Part shown: positions 1 through 8,959 of the stretch, one piece after another
Layout of the letters: each line of letters begins with the position of its first letter
Numbering within the stretch: the stretch's first letter is position 1
NCBI RefSeq assembly: GCF_014650075.1
Contig: NZ_BMUG01000004.1
Span: 620,001-684,000 of the forward strand
DNA from: Streptomyces microflavus
GTDB lineage: Bacteria; Actinomycetota; Actinomycetes; Streptomycetales; Streptomycetaceae
DNA length: 64,000 nt
Direction of reading: 5' to 3'
The notes under the pieces: generated by a model
Told to the model about the DNA's origin: nothing
What the model saw: the letters and a program-made list of their open reading frames with translations, nothing else
Databases searched by the model: none
Position numbers and translations under genes: made by a program

Positions 1-354
1 CGTCCCGACGATCTTCTTCACCGAGGCGTCCGTGGAGCCGGGCAGGTCCACCATCACCCGGTGCTCCCCGGCGGCGGCCAGCGCCTCGGCCAGGGTCGGC
101 ACCCCGCCGCCGGTCAGCTCCAGCACCTCCTGGTGGGTGAGCCGGTCCACGCGCCGGTCATGGCCCCACAACCGCTCCAGCGTCGCGTCGTGGAGCAGGA
201 CGGGCACCCCGTCGCGGGTCACGCGTACGTCGATCTCGACCGCGTCCGCCCCCCGGTCGAGGGCGGAGCGGATCGAGGGCAGCGTGTTCTCGCGGGCCCG
301 GTACGGATCGCCGCGGTGTCCCACGGCGGTGATGCGGGTGGTGGTGTCGGCCAT
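1..354 (-). CDS. Glycerophosphodiester phosphodiesterase, partial (C-terminus off the left edge)
   Basis: Only the first 118 codons are present; the gene runs off the left edge. The N-terminus has the GDPD-family layout: a GHRGDPYRARENT motif (His and Arg of the active site, Glu-Asn metal site) near residues 12-24, then EIDVRVTRDGVPVLLHD around residues 40-56 with the acidic metal ligand pair and catalytic His. The family hydrolyses glycerophosphodiesters to glycerol-3-phosphate and an alcohol; no signal peptide is seen, so a cytoplasmic enzyme is inferred. The ATG at 354 is the only start before the conserved motif. It lies 22 bp downstream of the end of the deaminase gene on the same strand, so the two may be co-transcribed. 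Confidence 0.88.
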   Translation of the reverse strand, partial: MADTTTRITAVGHRGDPYRARENTLPSIRSALDRGADAVEIDVRVTRDGVPVLLHDATLERLWGHDRRVDRLTHQEVLELTGGGVPTLAEALAAAGEHRVMVDLPGSTDASVKKIVGT

Positions 355-376
355 GGGGCCATTGTGACGAACGGGG

Positions 377-1411
377 TCAGCGGGCGGGGCCCCGGAGCCA
401 GTTCGCCGTGTACGTGTCGATCTCCTCGGCCAGCCTGCGCTTGCCCGCCGGGTCGAGGAACGAGGCCTCCACCGCGTTCTTCGCGAGGCTCGCGATGCCC
501 TGCTCGTCGAGGGCCAGCAGCCGCGCGGCGACCGCGTACTCGTTGTTCAGGTCGGTGCCGAACATGGGCGGGTCGTCGCTGTTGACGGTGACCAGCACGC
601 CCGCCTGCACCATCTCCCGGATCGGGTGGAGCTCGATGTCGGTGACCGCGCGGGTGGCGATGTTCGACGTCGGGCAGACCTCCAGGGCGATGCGGTGCTC
701 GGCGAGGTGCTCCAGCAGCTTCGGGTCCTGTACGGAGCTGGTGCCGTGGCCGATGCGCTCGGCCCGCAGCACGGTGAGCGCGTCCCAGATCGTCTGCGGT
801 CCCGTGGTCTCCCCGGCGTGCGGCACCGAGTGGAGGCCCTCGGCGATGGCCCGGTCGAAGTAGGGCTTGAACTGCGGGCGCTCCACCCCGATCTCCGGTC
901 CGCCGAGACCGAACGAGACGAGCCCCTCGGGCCGTCGCTCCACCGCGAGCCGGGCCGTCTCCTCGGCGGCCTGGAGGCCGGCCTCGCCCGGGATGTCGAA
1001 GCACCAGCGCAGGACGACGCCCAGCTCCGACTCGGCGGACTTGCGGGCGTCCTCGATCGCCTCCATGAAGGCCACTTCCGGGATCCCGCGCCGGGTCGAG
1101 CTGAACGGGGTCACGGTCAGCTCCGCGTACCGGATGTTCTGCCGGGCCATGTCCCTGGCCACCTCGAAGGTGAGCAGCCGGACGTCCTCGGGGGTGCGGA
1201 TCAGGTCCACCACCGAGAGGTAGACCTCGATGAAGTGCGCGAAGTCGGTGAAGGTGAAGTAGTCGGCCAGCGCCTCGGGGTCGGTGGGCACCTTGGAGTC
1301 CGGGTGCCGGGCGGCCAGTTCGGCGACGATCCGGGGCGAGGCGGACCCGACATGGTGGACATGGAGCTCGGCCTTGGGCAGCCCGGCGATGAAGGGGTGC
1401 GGATCGGTCAT
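377..1411 (-). CDS. Adenosine deaminase-superfamily enzyme, probable aminodeoxyfutalosine deaminase
   Basis: 344 residues, usual length for the family. The zinc and catalytic residues are visible: His17/His19 in HVH, His198-Glu201 in PHAGE, His222 in GHG, and Asp279/Asp280 in NSDD. The substrate loop after the first His pair reads HVHHVGS rather than the HLHLDGS typical of true adenosine deaminases. This fits the actinobacterial subgroup reported to deaminate 6-aminodeoxyfutalosine in futalosine-route menaquinone synthesis, the route used by Streptomyces. That substrate is inferred from family knowledge and not shown by the sequence. The ATG at 1411 follows a GAGAGAAC purine tract. Adenosine or adenine as substrate remains the alternative. 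Confidence 0.85.
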   Translation of the reverse strand: MTDPHPFIAGLPKAELHVHHVGSASPRIVAELAARHPDSKVPTDPEALADYFTFTDFAHFIEVYLSVVDLIRTPEDVRLLTFEVARDMARQNIRYAELTVTPFSSTRRGIPEVAFMEAIEDARKSAESELGVVLRWCFDIPGEAGLQAAEETARLAVERRPEGLVSFGLGGPEIGVERPQFKPYFDRAIAEGLHSVPHAGETTGPQTIWDALTVLRAERIGHGTSSVQDPKLLEHLAEHRIALEVCPTSNIATRAVTDIELHPIREMVQAGVLVTVNSDDPPMFGTDLNNEYAVAARLLALDEQGIASLAKNAVEASFLDPAGKRRLAEEIDTYTANWLRGPAR

Positions 1412-1539
1412 GGTTCTCTCCCGGTTCGGCGTGTACGTCGGCGGTGCCCAGGGCTTGCCGGATGCACCGATCATCGTAGGCGGGGTGAGGCGCCGGGGGG
1501 CCGGGCCGTAGCATGACGGGATCACGATGGGGGAGGCCC

Positions 1540-2235
1540 ATGTCAGACAACACAGAGCAGCCCGGGGGCGGGGCCGCGCCGCGCGATCCGTGGGCACCGC
1601 CGGACAGCAGGGTGGAACTGGGCAAGCAGGACGCCGCCCCGCCGCCGCCCGCCGTCCACAGCCAGCCGACCGTGACGTCGATGCCGAGTGCGGGTCCGGC
1701 GCCGGAGGGTACCGGCCCGATACCGACGGGCGGCGGCTTCGGCCCGCCGCCCTCGGCCGTACCGCCGCCGCCGATCGGCCCGGGCGGCCCCGGCCACCAG
1801 GCACCGCCGCCCCCGACCACCGGGCACTACGGCTACCCGGCTCCGCCGGCGCAGCCGTACGGCGGCTACCCCGGATACGACCCCTACGGCGGCCAGCAGC
1901 CCTGGGGGCCGCAGCCCTCGAACGGCCTCGGCACGGCCGCGCTGGTGCTCGGCATCATCTCGATCGTCGGCTTCTGCATGTACGGGGTGAACATCATCCT
2001 CGGCATCCTCGCGCTGATCTTCGGCATCATCGGCCTCGGCCGGGCCAAGCGCGGCGAGGCGACCAACCGGGGCATGGCGATCGCCGGGATCATCACGGGC
2101 TCGATCGGCATCGTGATCGGCTCGGTGCTCCTCGGCTTCATCATCTGGGCCATCGCCAATGACGGGTCGAGCTTCGAGGAGTCCTACGACGACGACCCGT
2201 TCGCCACGTCGCTGGTCGTCGAGGGCCGCGGCTAG
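1540..2235 (+). CDS. DUF4190-domain membrane protein with proline/glycine-rich N-terminus
   Basis: 231 residues. Residues 1-129 are Pro/Gly/Gln/Tyr-rich and low in complexity, and are predicted to be disordered. Residues about 130-165 and 178-205 form the two hydrophobic stretches of a DUF4190 domain, separated by a short basic loop (GRAKRGEATNRG) typical of that family. The acidic tail (EESYDDDPF) would follow the second helix. The ATG at 1540 is preceded by GGGGGAGG; an in-frame ATG at 1513 lacks a ribosome site and is not chosen. The function of DUF4190 proteins is unknown; membrane localisation is the only safe statement. It is divergent from the deaminase gene and convergent with the NADAR gene. 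Confidence 0.85.
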   Translation: MSDNTEQPGGGAAPRDPWAPPDSRVELGKQDAAPPPPAVHSQPTVTSMPSAGPAPEGTGPIPTGGGFGPPPSAVPPPPIGPGGPGHQAPPPPTTGHYGYPAPPAQPYGGYPGYDPYGGQQPWGPQPSNGLGTAALVLGIISIVGFCMYGVNIILGILALIFGIIGLGRAKRGEATNRGMAIAGIITGSIGIVIGSVLLGFIIWAIANDGSSFEESYDDDPFATSLVVEGRG

Positions 2236-2291
2236 CCACCGGCGGCCGACGGCGCGCAGCGCGTCGTGAGCCACCCGGCGCGTACGGCATC

Positions 2292-2338
2292 CGCCGCCCG
2301 GCCAGGCAGGGAACCACTCCCCGCCGGACCGGGCGGCG
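2292..2338. terminator. Inverted repeat between convergent genes
   Basis: Perfect 10-bp arms (2292-2301 CGCCGCCCGG and 2329-2338) around a 27-nt loop, lying between the convergent DUF4190 and NADAR genes. Probably a bidirectional terminator; no T-tract is present, as is common in Streptomyces. Confidence 0.45.
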
Positions 2339-2360
2339 CTGTCGTGTCCGGCGCCAGGCC

Positions 2361-2942
2361 CTAGAGGGCCTGGGGAGCCCCCGCCCGCAGCCGCGCCCGC
2401 GCCTCCATCAGCGCGAACCCCAGCAGATTCAGCCCCCGCCACTCCTGCGGCCGGTCCACCCGGGCGTCGTCCGCAGCCAGCCCGATGCCCCAGATCCGGT
2501 CCAGCGGGGACGCCTCCACCAGCACCCGGTCGCCCGTCCCCAGCAGATAGCCGGCCAGCTCGGGGCTCTGCCCGAACTTCTGCGTGCTGCCTTCCACGAC
2601 CAGGGCGAACCGCTCCCGTATCCACACGTCCTCGTCGAAGCCGCGCACCAGCCGCCCCGCCTTCTTCGCCGCCGCCGGGCTGCTCGCCGATACGGCCGCG
2701 CGCTCCGCCTCCGGATCACCGAAGAGGCGCGCCTTGCCGGCCATCATCCAGTGCTCGGCGGTCGCGTACGCGATGCCGTCCACCGTGAACGGAGACGGCC
2801 ACCACTGGCTCAGGCAGCTCGGCCCCAGCTGCCCGTCCGGGCGCGGGCGGTGTCCCCAGAACGGCAGATACTTCACCCGCTTGCCCCGCGCCACGTCCGT
2901 CAGAAGCTCATCGATCGGTCCCATGGCATGTGAGTGTGGCAT
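2361..2942 (-). CDS. NADAR family protein (YbiA-like)
   Basis: About 187-193 residues. It has the NADAR/YbiA signatures: FWGH near the N-terminus, a QWWPSPF segment, then the AEHWMMAGKARLFGD block that forms the N-glycosidase pocket, and WRGLNLLGFALMEAR at the C-terminus. Members hydrolyse N-glycosidic bonds, either of damaged riboflavin intermediates (RibX/YbiA type) or of ADP-ribose, so a housecleaning role is inferred. The start is uncertain. ATG at 2942 has GGAG 12 nt upstream and gives an MPHSHA extension; ATG at 2924 (MGPIDEL) has no evident ribosome site. The gene is divergent from the aldehyde dehydrogenase with a 189-bp shared upstream region. Confidence 0.82.
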   Translation of the reverse strand: MPHSHAMGPIDELLTDVARGKRVKYLPFWGHRPRPDGQLGPSCLSQWWPSPFTVDGIAYATAEHWMMAGKARLFGDPEAERAAVSASSPAAAKKAGRLVRGFDEDVWIRERFALVVEGSTQKFGQSPELAGYLLGTGDRVLVEASPLDRIWGIGLAADDARVDRPQEWRGLNLLGFALMEARARLRAGAPQAL

Positions 2943-2997
2943 CCGCCACTGACACTCCGTACGGGGATTTCCGCAACCACACGACACATGGTCGACA

Positions 2998-3041
2998 GAT
3001 TCCGTCGCGTAACCAAAAGGCAACAACGGAATCACTTGTTG
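2998..3041. promoter_or_regulatory. Two interleaved inverted repeats upstream of the polyamine module
   Basis: GATTCCGT (2998-3005) and ACGGAATC (3026-3033) are perfect 8-bp arms 20 nt apart. CAACAA (3021-3026) and TTGTTG (3036-3041) form a second dyad overlapping the right arm. The site lies about 90 bp before the aldehyde dehydrogenase start and is AT-richer than its surroundings. It is a candidate operator for the importer/catabolic module; the regulator is unknown. Confidence 0.4.
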
Positions 3042-3131
3042 GGCCTGGACCCCTCTGTCAGGATCGGCACTCAATTCACGAAGAGGCTACGCCGACCCCG
3101 CCCAGCGGGTACAGCGGCGGAGGAGAGCGTC

Positions 3132-4646
3132 ATGAGCAACGGCTTCCAGGTTCAGGACCGCTTCGCGGAAGGTGCGCAGTACATCGGCGGCAAGCTGCTC
3201 CCGGGCACGTCCGGCCGCCACCACGACGTGGTGAACCCCGCGACCGGCGAGAGTGTCCTGCGCTACGAGCTGGCGGGCACCGACGACGTCGACGCGGCCG
3301 TCGCCGCCGCCCGGGCCGCCTTCCCCGGCTGGTCCGGAGCCACCCCCGGTGAGCGCTCCGAGGCGATGCACCGCTTCGCCGCCGTCCTCGCCGAGCAGGC
3401 CGACGACTTCGCGTACGCCGAGTCCCTCCAGTGCGGCAAGCCGATCAAGCTCTCCACCGAGTTCGACGTCCCCGGCACCGTCGACAACGCCGCCTTCTTC
3501 GCGGGCGCCGCCCGCCACCTGGAGGGCAAGGCCGCCGCCGAGTACGACGGCGACCACACCTCGTACGTACGGCGCGAGGCGATCGGTGTCGTCGGCTCCA
3601 TCGCCCCCTGGAACTACCCCCTCCAGATGGCCGCCTGGAAGGTCCTCCCGGCCGTCGCCGCGGGCAACACCATCGTCCTCAAGCCCGCCGAGATCACCCC
3701 CCTGACCTCGCTGATGTTCGCCCAGGCCGCCACCGAGGCCGGTATCCCCGACGGTGTCATCAACATCGTCACCGGCGCGGGCAAGGACGCGGGCGAGCAC
3801 CTCGTGGGCCACCCCGACGTCGTGATGACCTCCTTCACCGGGTCCACCGCCGTCGGCAAGCGGGTCGCGGAGATCGCCACCGCCACCGTCAAGCGCCTGC
3901 ACCTGGAGCTCGGCGGCAAGGCCCCCTTCGTGGTCTTCGACGACGCCGACCTGGAGGCCGCCGTCCACGGCGCGGTCGCCGGATCCCTCATCAACACCGG
4001 CCAGGACTGCACCGCCGCCACCCGCGCCTACGTGCAGCGCCCCCTCTACGACGCCTTCGTCCGCGATGTCGCCGCGCTCATGGAGACCGTCCGGCTCGGC
4101 GACCCCTTCGACGCCACCACCGACCTCGGCCCCCTCATCAGCCACGCCCAGCGCGACCGCGTCGCCGCCTTCGTCGAGCGGGCCCGCGGCTACGCCCAGG
4201 TCGTCACCGGCGGCGAGGCCCCCGGCGGGGACCTCGCGGACGGCGCGTACTACCGGCCCACCCTCGTCGCGGGCGCCGCCCAGGACAGCGAGATCGTCCA
4301 GTCGGAGATCTTCGGCCCGGTCCTCGTGGTCCTCCCCTTCGACACCGACGACGAGGGCATCGCCCTCGCCAACGACACCCCGTACGGACTGGCCGCCTCC
4401 GCCTGGACCCGCGACCTGTACCGCGCGAACCGCGCCACCCGCGAGATCCAGGCGGGCTGTGTGTGGGTGAACGACCACATCCCGATCCTCTCCGAGATGC
4501 CGCACGGCGGATACAAGGCCAGCGGCTTCGGCAAGGACATGTCGGCGTACTCCTTCGAGGAGTACACGCAGGTCAAGCACGTCATGTACGACAACACCGC
4601 GGTCGCCCGCAAGGACTGGCACCGCACGATCTTCGGGGACCGATAG
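3132..4646 (+). CDS. NAD-dependent aminobutyraldehyde dehydrogenase (aldehyde dehydrogenase family)
   Basis: 504 residues, full length for the ALDH superfamily. Catalytic Cys293 is in GQDCTAATR and the general base Glu259 in LELGGKAPF; APWNYPLQM provides the Asn of the oxyanion hole. The family oxidises aldehydes to acids with NAD(P). The gene leads a putrescine-type importer and an FAD amine oxidase. From that I infer 4-aminobutyraldehyde oxidation to GABA (PatD/gamma-aminobutyraldehyde dehydrogenase role); betaine aldehyde or a gamma-glutamyl derivative are alternatives. The ATG at 3132 follows GGAGGAGAGC. The open frame extends upstream to 2934, but that part has no family similarity and no ribosome site. 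Confidence 0.9.
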   Translation: MSNGFQVQDRFAEGAQYIGGKLLPGTSGRHHDVVNPATGESVLRYELAGTDDVDAAVAAARAAFPGWSGATPGERSEAMHRFAAVLAEQADDFAYAESLQCGKPIKLSTEFDVPGTVDNAAFFAGAARHLEGKAAAEYDGDHTSYVRREAIGVVGSIAPWNYPLQMAAWKVLPAVAAGNTIVLKPAEITPLTSLMFAQAATEAGIPDGVINIVTGAGKDAGEHLVGHPDVVMTSFTGSTAVGKRVAEIATATVKRLHLELGGKAPFVVFDDADLEAAVHGAVAGSLINTGQDCTAATRAYVQRPLYDAFVRDVAALMETVRLGDPFDATTDLGPLISHAQRDRVAAFVERARGYAQVVTGGEAPGGDLADGAYYRPTLVAGAAQDSEIVQSEIFGPVLVVLPFDTDDEGIALANDTPYGLAASAWTRDLYRANRATREIQAGCVWVNDHIPILSEMPHGGYKASGFGKDMSAYSFEEYTQVKHVMYDNTAVARKDWHRTIFGDR

Positions 4647-4661
4647 CAGCTGCCGCACGAT

Positions 4662-4689
4662 CGGGGCCCGTCCACGACGACGGGCCCCG
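4662..4689 (+). terminator. Strong hairpin between aldehyde dehydrogenase and solute-binding protein genes
   Basis: Perfect 11-bp arms, 4662-4672 and 4679-4689, with a 6-nt loop; no T-run follows. It sits within a run of co-directional genes, so it may partly terminate or stabilise the upstream mRNA end rather than separate operons. Confidence 0.5.
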
Positions 4690-4718
4690 GCGGCCTCCCA
4701 CCCGAAAGGGCAACGCGT

Positions 4719-5966
4719 ATGGAGAGTTACGAGCCCGAGCGCCTCTCGCCGGTCCAGCTGGCGGCCATGAGGCGGTCCCTGACCAACGGCAGGGGCGCCC
4801 TCACCCGCCGCTCCCTGCTGCGCGCGTCCGGCATGGGCGCCCTCGCACTGGGCGGCATAGCCACCCTCGGCGCCTGCGGCATCCCGCCCGCCGGACGCGC
4901 CGAGGGAGCAGCCGCCGCCGACGACCACTCGGCCGAGGAGAAGGAAGTCACCTTCTCCAACTGGACCGAGTACATGGACGTCAGCGACGACGAGAAGAGC
5001 CGGCCCACCCTGGAGGCGTTCACCAAGCGCACCGGGATCAGGGTCAAGTACACCGAGGACATCAACGACAACGTCGAGTTCTTCGGGAAGATCAAACCGC
5101 AGCTCGCCGCAGGCCAGAACACCGGACGCGACCTCATCTGCGTCACCGACTGGCTGGCCGCCCGCATCATCCGGCTCGGCTGGGCGCAGAAGCTCGACCC
5201 GTCGAACCTGCCGCACGCCTTCGCCAACGTCTCCGCCCAGTTCCGCACCCCCGACTGGGACCCGGGACGCGCCTACTCCTACCCCTGGACCGGTATCCCG
5301 ACCGTCATCGCGTACAACGCGAAGGCGACCGGCGGCCGGAAGGTCGACTCCGTCACCCAGCTGCTCGACGACCCGAAGCTCAAGGGACGCGTCTCCTTCC
5401 TCTCCGAGATGCGCGACACCGTCGGCATGACCCTCCTCGACCAGGGCAAGGACCCGGGGAAGTTCACCGACACCGACTTCGACGGCGCGATCGGCCGGCT
5501 CCAGAAGGCCGTCGACAAGAAGCAGATCCGCCGCTTCACCGGCAACGACTACACCGCCGACCTCAGCAAGGGCGACATCGCCGCCTGCGTCGGCTGGGCC
5601 GGGGACATCATCCAGCTCCAGGCCGACAACCCGGACATCAAGTTCGCCATCCCGGCCGCCGGTTACATCACCTCCAGCGACAACCTCCTGGTCCCCGCCC
5701 AGGCCCGGCACAAGACCAACGCCGAGAAGCTCATCGACTACTACTACGAGCCGCCGGTCGCCGCCCAGCTCGCCGCGTACATCAACTACGTCTGCCCGGT
5801 CGACGGCGTACGCGACGAACTCGCCAAGATCGACGAGTCGATGGCCTCCAACACCCTGATCCTCCCCGACCGGGAGATGGCGGCGAAGTCCCGCTCCTTC
5901 CGCTCCCTGAGCACGGAGGAAGAGACGGCGTACGAAGAGAAGTTCGCCAAGCTCATCGGCGCCTGA
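4719..5966 (+). CDS. Polyamine ABC transporter substrate-binding lipoprotein (PotD/PotF type)
   Basis: 415 residues. Residues 30-53 carry a twin-arginine-like RRSLLRAS segment, a hydrophobic stretch and a lipobox ending at Cys53 (LGACG), so export (probably Tat) and lipid anchoring are predicted. The mature protein begins with the PotD-type FSNWTEYMD strand and has a DYTADLSKGDIA-like segment and WAGDIIQLQADNPD, matching group-1 polyamine-binding proteins. It would deliver putrescine or spermidine to the permease encoded just downstream. The ATG at 4719 is preceded by GAAAGGG. Spacing to the ATPase gene is 74 bp. The exact ligand is not readable from the sequence. Confidence 0.92.
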   Translation: MESYEPERLSPVQLAAMRRSLTNGRGALTRRSLLRASGMGALALGGIATLGACGIPPAGRAEGAAAADDHSAEEKEVTFSNWTEYMDVSDDEKSRPTLEAFTKRTGIRVKYTEDINDNVEFFGKIKPQLAAGQNTGRDLICVTDWLAARIIRLGWAQKLDPSNLPHAFANVSAQFRTPDWDPGRAYSYPWTGIPTVIAYNAKATGGRKVDSVTQLLDDPKLKGRVSFLSEMRDTVGMTLLDQGKDPGKFTDTDFDGAIGRLQKAVDKKQIRRFTGNDYTADLSKGDIAACVGWAGDIIQLQADNPDIKFAIPAAGYITSSDNLLVPAQARHKTNAEKLIDYYYEPPVAAQLAAYINYVCPVDGVRDELAKIDESMASNTLILPDREMAAKSRSFRSLSTEEETAYEEKFAKLIGA

Positions 5967-6040
5967 CCGGGCATCCGCCGGTACCCCACCGGCCCTGCCC
6001 CTTCCCCGAACTCCCCCCGAACACACTGGGACTGCGACCC

Positions 6041-7195
6041 ATGACACAGCAGCAGCAGACCGCGGGCGGCGATGTCCGCCTCGCCGGGATCAGCAAGACC
6101 TACGGCTCCTTCACCGCCGTACAGCCGCTCGACCTGACCGTCCCCCAGGGCTCCTTCTTCGCCCTGCTCGGCGCCTCCGGCTGCGGCAAGACCACCACCC
6201 TGCGGATGATCGCGGGCCTGGAGGAGGCCACCACCGGCACGGTCTTCCTCGGCGGCAAGGACATCACCGACCTGCCCCCGTACAAGCGGCCCGTCAACAC
6301 CGTCTTCCAGAGCTACGCGCTCTTCCCGCACCTGGACATCACCGAGAACGTCGCCTTCGGGCTGCGCCGCCGCGGCATCAAGTCGGTGAAGAAGCAGGTC
6401 GACGACATGCTGGAGCTCGTCCAGCTCGGCGACTTCGCCCACCGCAAACCGCACCAGCTCTCCGGCGGCCAGCAGCAGCGCGTGGCCGTGGCCCGCGCGC
6501 TCATCAACCACCCGCAGGTCCTGCTGCTCGACGAACCGCTCGGCGCCCTCGACCTCAAGCTCCGCCGCCAGATGCAGCTGGAGCTCAAGCGGATCCAGAC
6601 CGAGGTCGGCATCACCTTCGTGCACGTCACCCACGACCAGGAGGAGGCCATGACCATGGCCGACACCGTCGCGGTGATGAACGGGGGCCGCGTCGAACAG
6701 CTCGGCGCCCCCGCCGACCTCTACGAGAACCCGCGCACCACCTTCGTCGCCAACTTCCTCGGCACCTCCAACCTCATCGAGGGCGAGATCGTGTCCACGG
6801 GCGGCGACCTGGTGGTGGCCGCGGGCGGCGGAAAGCTCACGCTGCCCCGCGAGCGATGTTCGGCCCCCACCACCAGCGGCGGCCGGCTCCTCCTCGGCAT
6901 CCGGCCCGAGAAGATATCCCTGGCCCACGCGGACGACGCGGATGACATCGCCGCGGGCCGTAACCGCGTCACCGGCCGCATCACCGACTCCAGCTTCATC
7001 GGCGTCTCCACCCAGTACGTCGTCGAGAGCCCGGCCGGGACCGCCCTCCAGGTCTACGAGCAGAACATCGAGAGGGATACCCGACTCCTCCCCGGTGCCG
7101 AGGTCGTCCTGCACTGGAACCCGGCCCACACCTTCGGTCTCGACGCCGCCCAGGACATCGACGCGGGCGCGACGAGCGTGGAGGACGCGGAGTGA
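6041..7195 (+). CDS. Polyamine ABC transporter ATP-binding protein (PotA type)
   Basis: 384 residues. Walker [10 protein letters not shown] at about residues 44-52, the Q-loop in [13 protein letters not shown] signature [15 protein letters not shown] from about residue 140, Walker [12 protein letters not shown] near 161, and the switch His in HVTHDQ. The C-terminal third is a TOBE-type regulatory domain, which fits the PotA/CysA subfamily of importers. It would energise uptake through the two permeases encoded next. The ATG at 6041 has only a weak purine tract upstream, so translation may depend on transcription with the binding-protein gene. The stop overlaps the next GTG start (GTGA). Confidence 0.94.
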   Translation: MTQQQQTAGGDVRLAGISKTYGSFTAVQPLDLTVPQGSFFALLGASGCGKTTTLRMIAGLEEATTGTVFLGGKDITDLPPYKRPVNTVFQSYALFPHLDITENVAFGLRRRGIKSVKKQVDDMLELVQLGDFAHRKPHQLSGGQQQRVAVARALINHPQVLLLDEPLGALDLKLRRQMQLELKRIQTEVGITFVHVTHDQEEAMTMADTVAVMNGGRVEQLGAPADLYENPRTTFVANFLGTSNLIEGEIVSTGGDLVVAAGGGKLTLPRERCSAPTTSGGRLLLGIRPEKISLAHADDADDIAAGRNRVTGRITDSSFIGVSTQYVVESPAGTALQVYEQNIERDTRLLPGAEVVLHWNPAHTFGLDAAQDIDAGATSVEDAE

Positions 7196-8133
7196 GCCTC
7201 ACCGAAGCGCCGCCCGCGCCCCCTTCGCAGCCCGAGGAGCCCCAGCGGCCCAAGCTCCGCAAGCCCTCCACCCGTAAACGGCTCGTCCCGTACTGGCTGC
7301 TGCTCCCCGGCATCCTCTGGCTGCTCGTCTTCTTCGCGCTGCCGCTCGTCTACCAGGCCTCCACCTCCGTACAGACCGGCTCCCTGGAGCAGGGCTTCGA
7401 GGTCACCTGGCACTTCCAGACGTACGTGGACGCACTGCGCGACTACTACCCGCAGTTCATCCGGTCCCTGCTGTACGCGGGCACCGCCACGATCCTCTGC
7501 CTGCTGCTGGGCTACCCGCTCGCCTACCTCATCGCCTTCAAGGCGGGCCGCTGGCGCAACCTGGTGCTGGTGCTGGTCATCGCCCCGTTCTTCACCAGCT
7601 TCCTCATCCGTACGCTGGCGTGGAAGACGATCCTTGCCGACGGCGGCGCGGTCGTGGACGTGCTCAACACCCTGCACGTCCTGGACGTCACCAGCTGGCT
7701 CGGCTGGACCGAGTCGAACCGGGTCCTCGCCACCCCGATGGCCGTCGTCTGCGGTCTGACGTACAACTTCCTGCCGTTCATGATCCTGCCGCTGTACACC
7801 TCGCTGGAGCGGATCGACGGCCGGCTGCACGAGGCGGCGGGCGACCTCTACGCCACCCCCGCCACCACCTTCCGCAAGGTGACGTTGCCGCTCTCCATGC
7901 CCGGCGTCGTCTCCGGCACCCTGCTGACCTTCATCCCGGCCAGCGGTGACTACGTCAACGCCGAGCTCCTCGGATCCACCGACACCAAGATGGTCGGCAG
8001 CGTCATCCAGAGCCAGTTCCTGCGGGTCCTGGACTATCCGACGGCCGCCGCGCTCTCGTTCATCCTCATGGCGGTCGTCCTGCTGGCGGTCACCTTCTAC
8101 ATCCGCCGCTCCGGGACGGAGGACCTGGTCTGA
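7192..8133 (+). CDS. Polyamine ABC transporter permease (PotB type)
   Basis: 313 residues with a short proline-rich N-terminal tail and six predicted membrane helices starting near residue 36 (YWLLLPGILWLLVFF). The cytoplasmic EAA loop reads EAAGDLYATPATTFRKVTLP, the docking site for the ATPase. The GTG start overlaps the stop of the ATPase gene by 4 nt and the gene's own stop overlaps the next ATG, so the three are translationally coupled. It forms the membrane channel with the downstream permease. Confidence 0.93.
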   Translation: MSLTEAPPAPPSQPEEPQRPKLRKPSTRKRLVPYWLLLPGILWLLVFFALPLVYQASTSVQTGSLEQGFEVTWHFQTYVDALRDYYPQFIRSLLYAGTATILCLLLGYPLAYLIAFKAGRWRNLVLVLVIAPFFTSFLIRTLAWKTILADGGAVVDVLNTLHVLDVTSWLGWTESNRVLATPMAVVCGLTYNFLPFMILPLYTSLERIDGRLHEAAGDLYATPATTFRKVTLPLSMPGVVSGTLLTFIPASGDYVNAELLGSTDTKMVGSVIQSQFLRVLDYPTAAALSFILMAVVLLAVTFYIRRSGTEDLV

Positions 8134-8936
8134 TGCCCGTACTGCACTGGATACGCCGGAACCTGATCGTCATCGCGGGTCTGCTGACCCTCGCGTACAT
8201 GATCCTGCCGAACATCGTCGTGATGGTGTTCTCGTTCAACAAGCCCAACGGGCGGTTCAACTACGAGTGGCAGCGGTTCTCCCTGGACGCCTGGAAGGAC
8301 CCCTGCGGTGTCGCCGACCTCTGCGGCTCGCTCTCGCTCTCCCTCCAGATCGCCTTCTGGGCGACGCTCGGGGCCACCGTCCTCGGCACGATGGTCGCCT
8401 TCGCGCTGGTCCGCTACCGCTTCCGGGCGCGCGGCGCGATCAGCTCGCTGATCTTCCTGCCGATGGCCATGCCCGAGGTCGTCATGGCCGCCTCCCTGCT
8501 CACGCTCTTCCTGAACATGGGCGCCCAGCTCGGCTTCTGGACCGTGCTGATCGCGCACATCATGTTCTGCCTCAGCTTCGTGGTGACGGCCGTCAAGGCG
8601 CGCGTGATGTCGATGGACCCGAAACTGGAGGAGGCCGCCCGCGATCTCTATGCGGGACCCGTGCAGACCTTCGTACGGGTGACCCTTCCGATCGCCGCCC
8701 CCGGAATCGCGGCGGGCGCGATGCTCGCCTTCGCGCTCTCGTTCGACGATTTCATCATCACGAATTTCAACGCGGGCTCCACCGTCACCTTCCCCATGTT
8801 CGTCTGGGGATCGGCACAGCGCGGCACGCCCGTGCAGATCAACGTCATCGGCACCGCCATGTTCATCATTGCGGTAATGGTGGTTCTCGTCGGCCAGGTC
8901 ATCGCCAGCCGGCGCAAGAACAACGCGCAATCCTGA
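8133..8936 (+). CDS. Polyamine ABC transporter permease (PotC type)
   Basis: 267 residues and six predicted membrane helices beginning at residue 10. The EAA loop reads EEAARDLYAGPVQTF, followed by a segment typical of PotC partners (FALSFDDFIITNF). Start and upstream stop share one base (TGATG). It is the second half of the heterodimeric channel. The FAD oxidase gene follows after 23 bp, which supports one uptake-and-catabolism operon. Confidence 0.93.
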   Translation: MPVLHWIRRNLIVIAGLLTLAYMILPNIVVMVFSFNKPNGRFNYEWQRFSLDAWKDPCGVADLCGSLSLSLQIAFWATLGATVLGTMVAFALVRYRFRARGAISSLIFLPMAMPEVVMAASLLTLFLNMGAQLGFWTVLIAHIMFCLSFVVTAVKARVMSMDPKLEEAARDLYAGPVQTFVRVTLPIAAPGIAAGAMLAFALSFDDFIITNFNAGSTVTFPMFVWGSAQRGTPVQINVIGTAMFIIAVMVVLVGQVIASRRKNNAQS

Positions 8937-8959
8937 AAGTCCTGAAGGAGTTGGAAACC

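Noticed and set aside
3087..6047. Long antisense frame across the aldehyde dehydrogenase and PotD-type genes
   Set aside because: Spans two well-supported genes and their gap, Val/Gly/Asp-rich low-complexity product.
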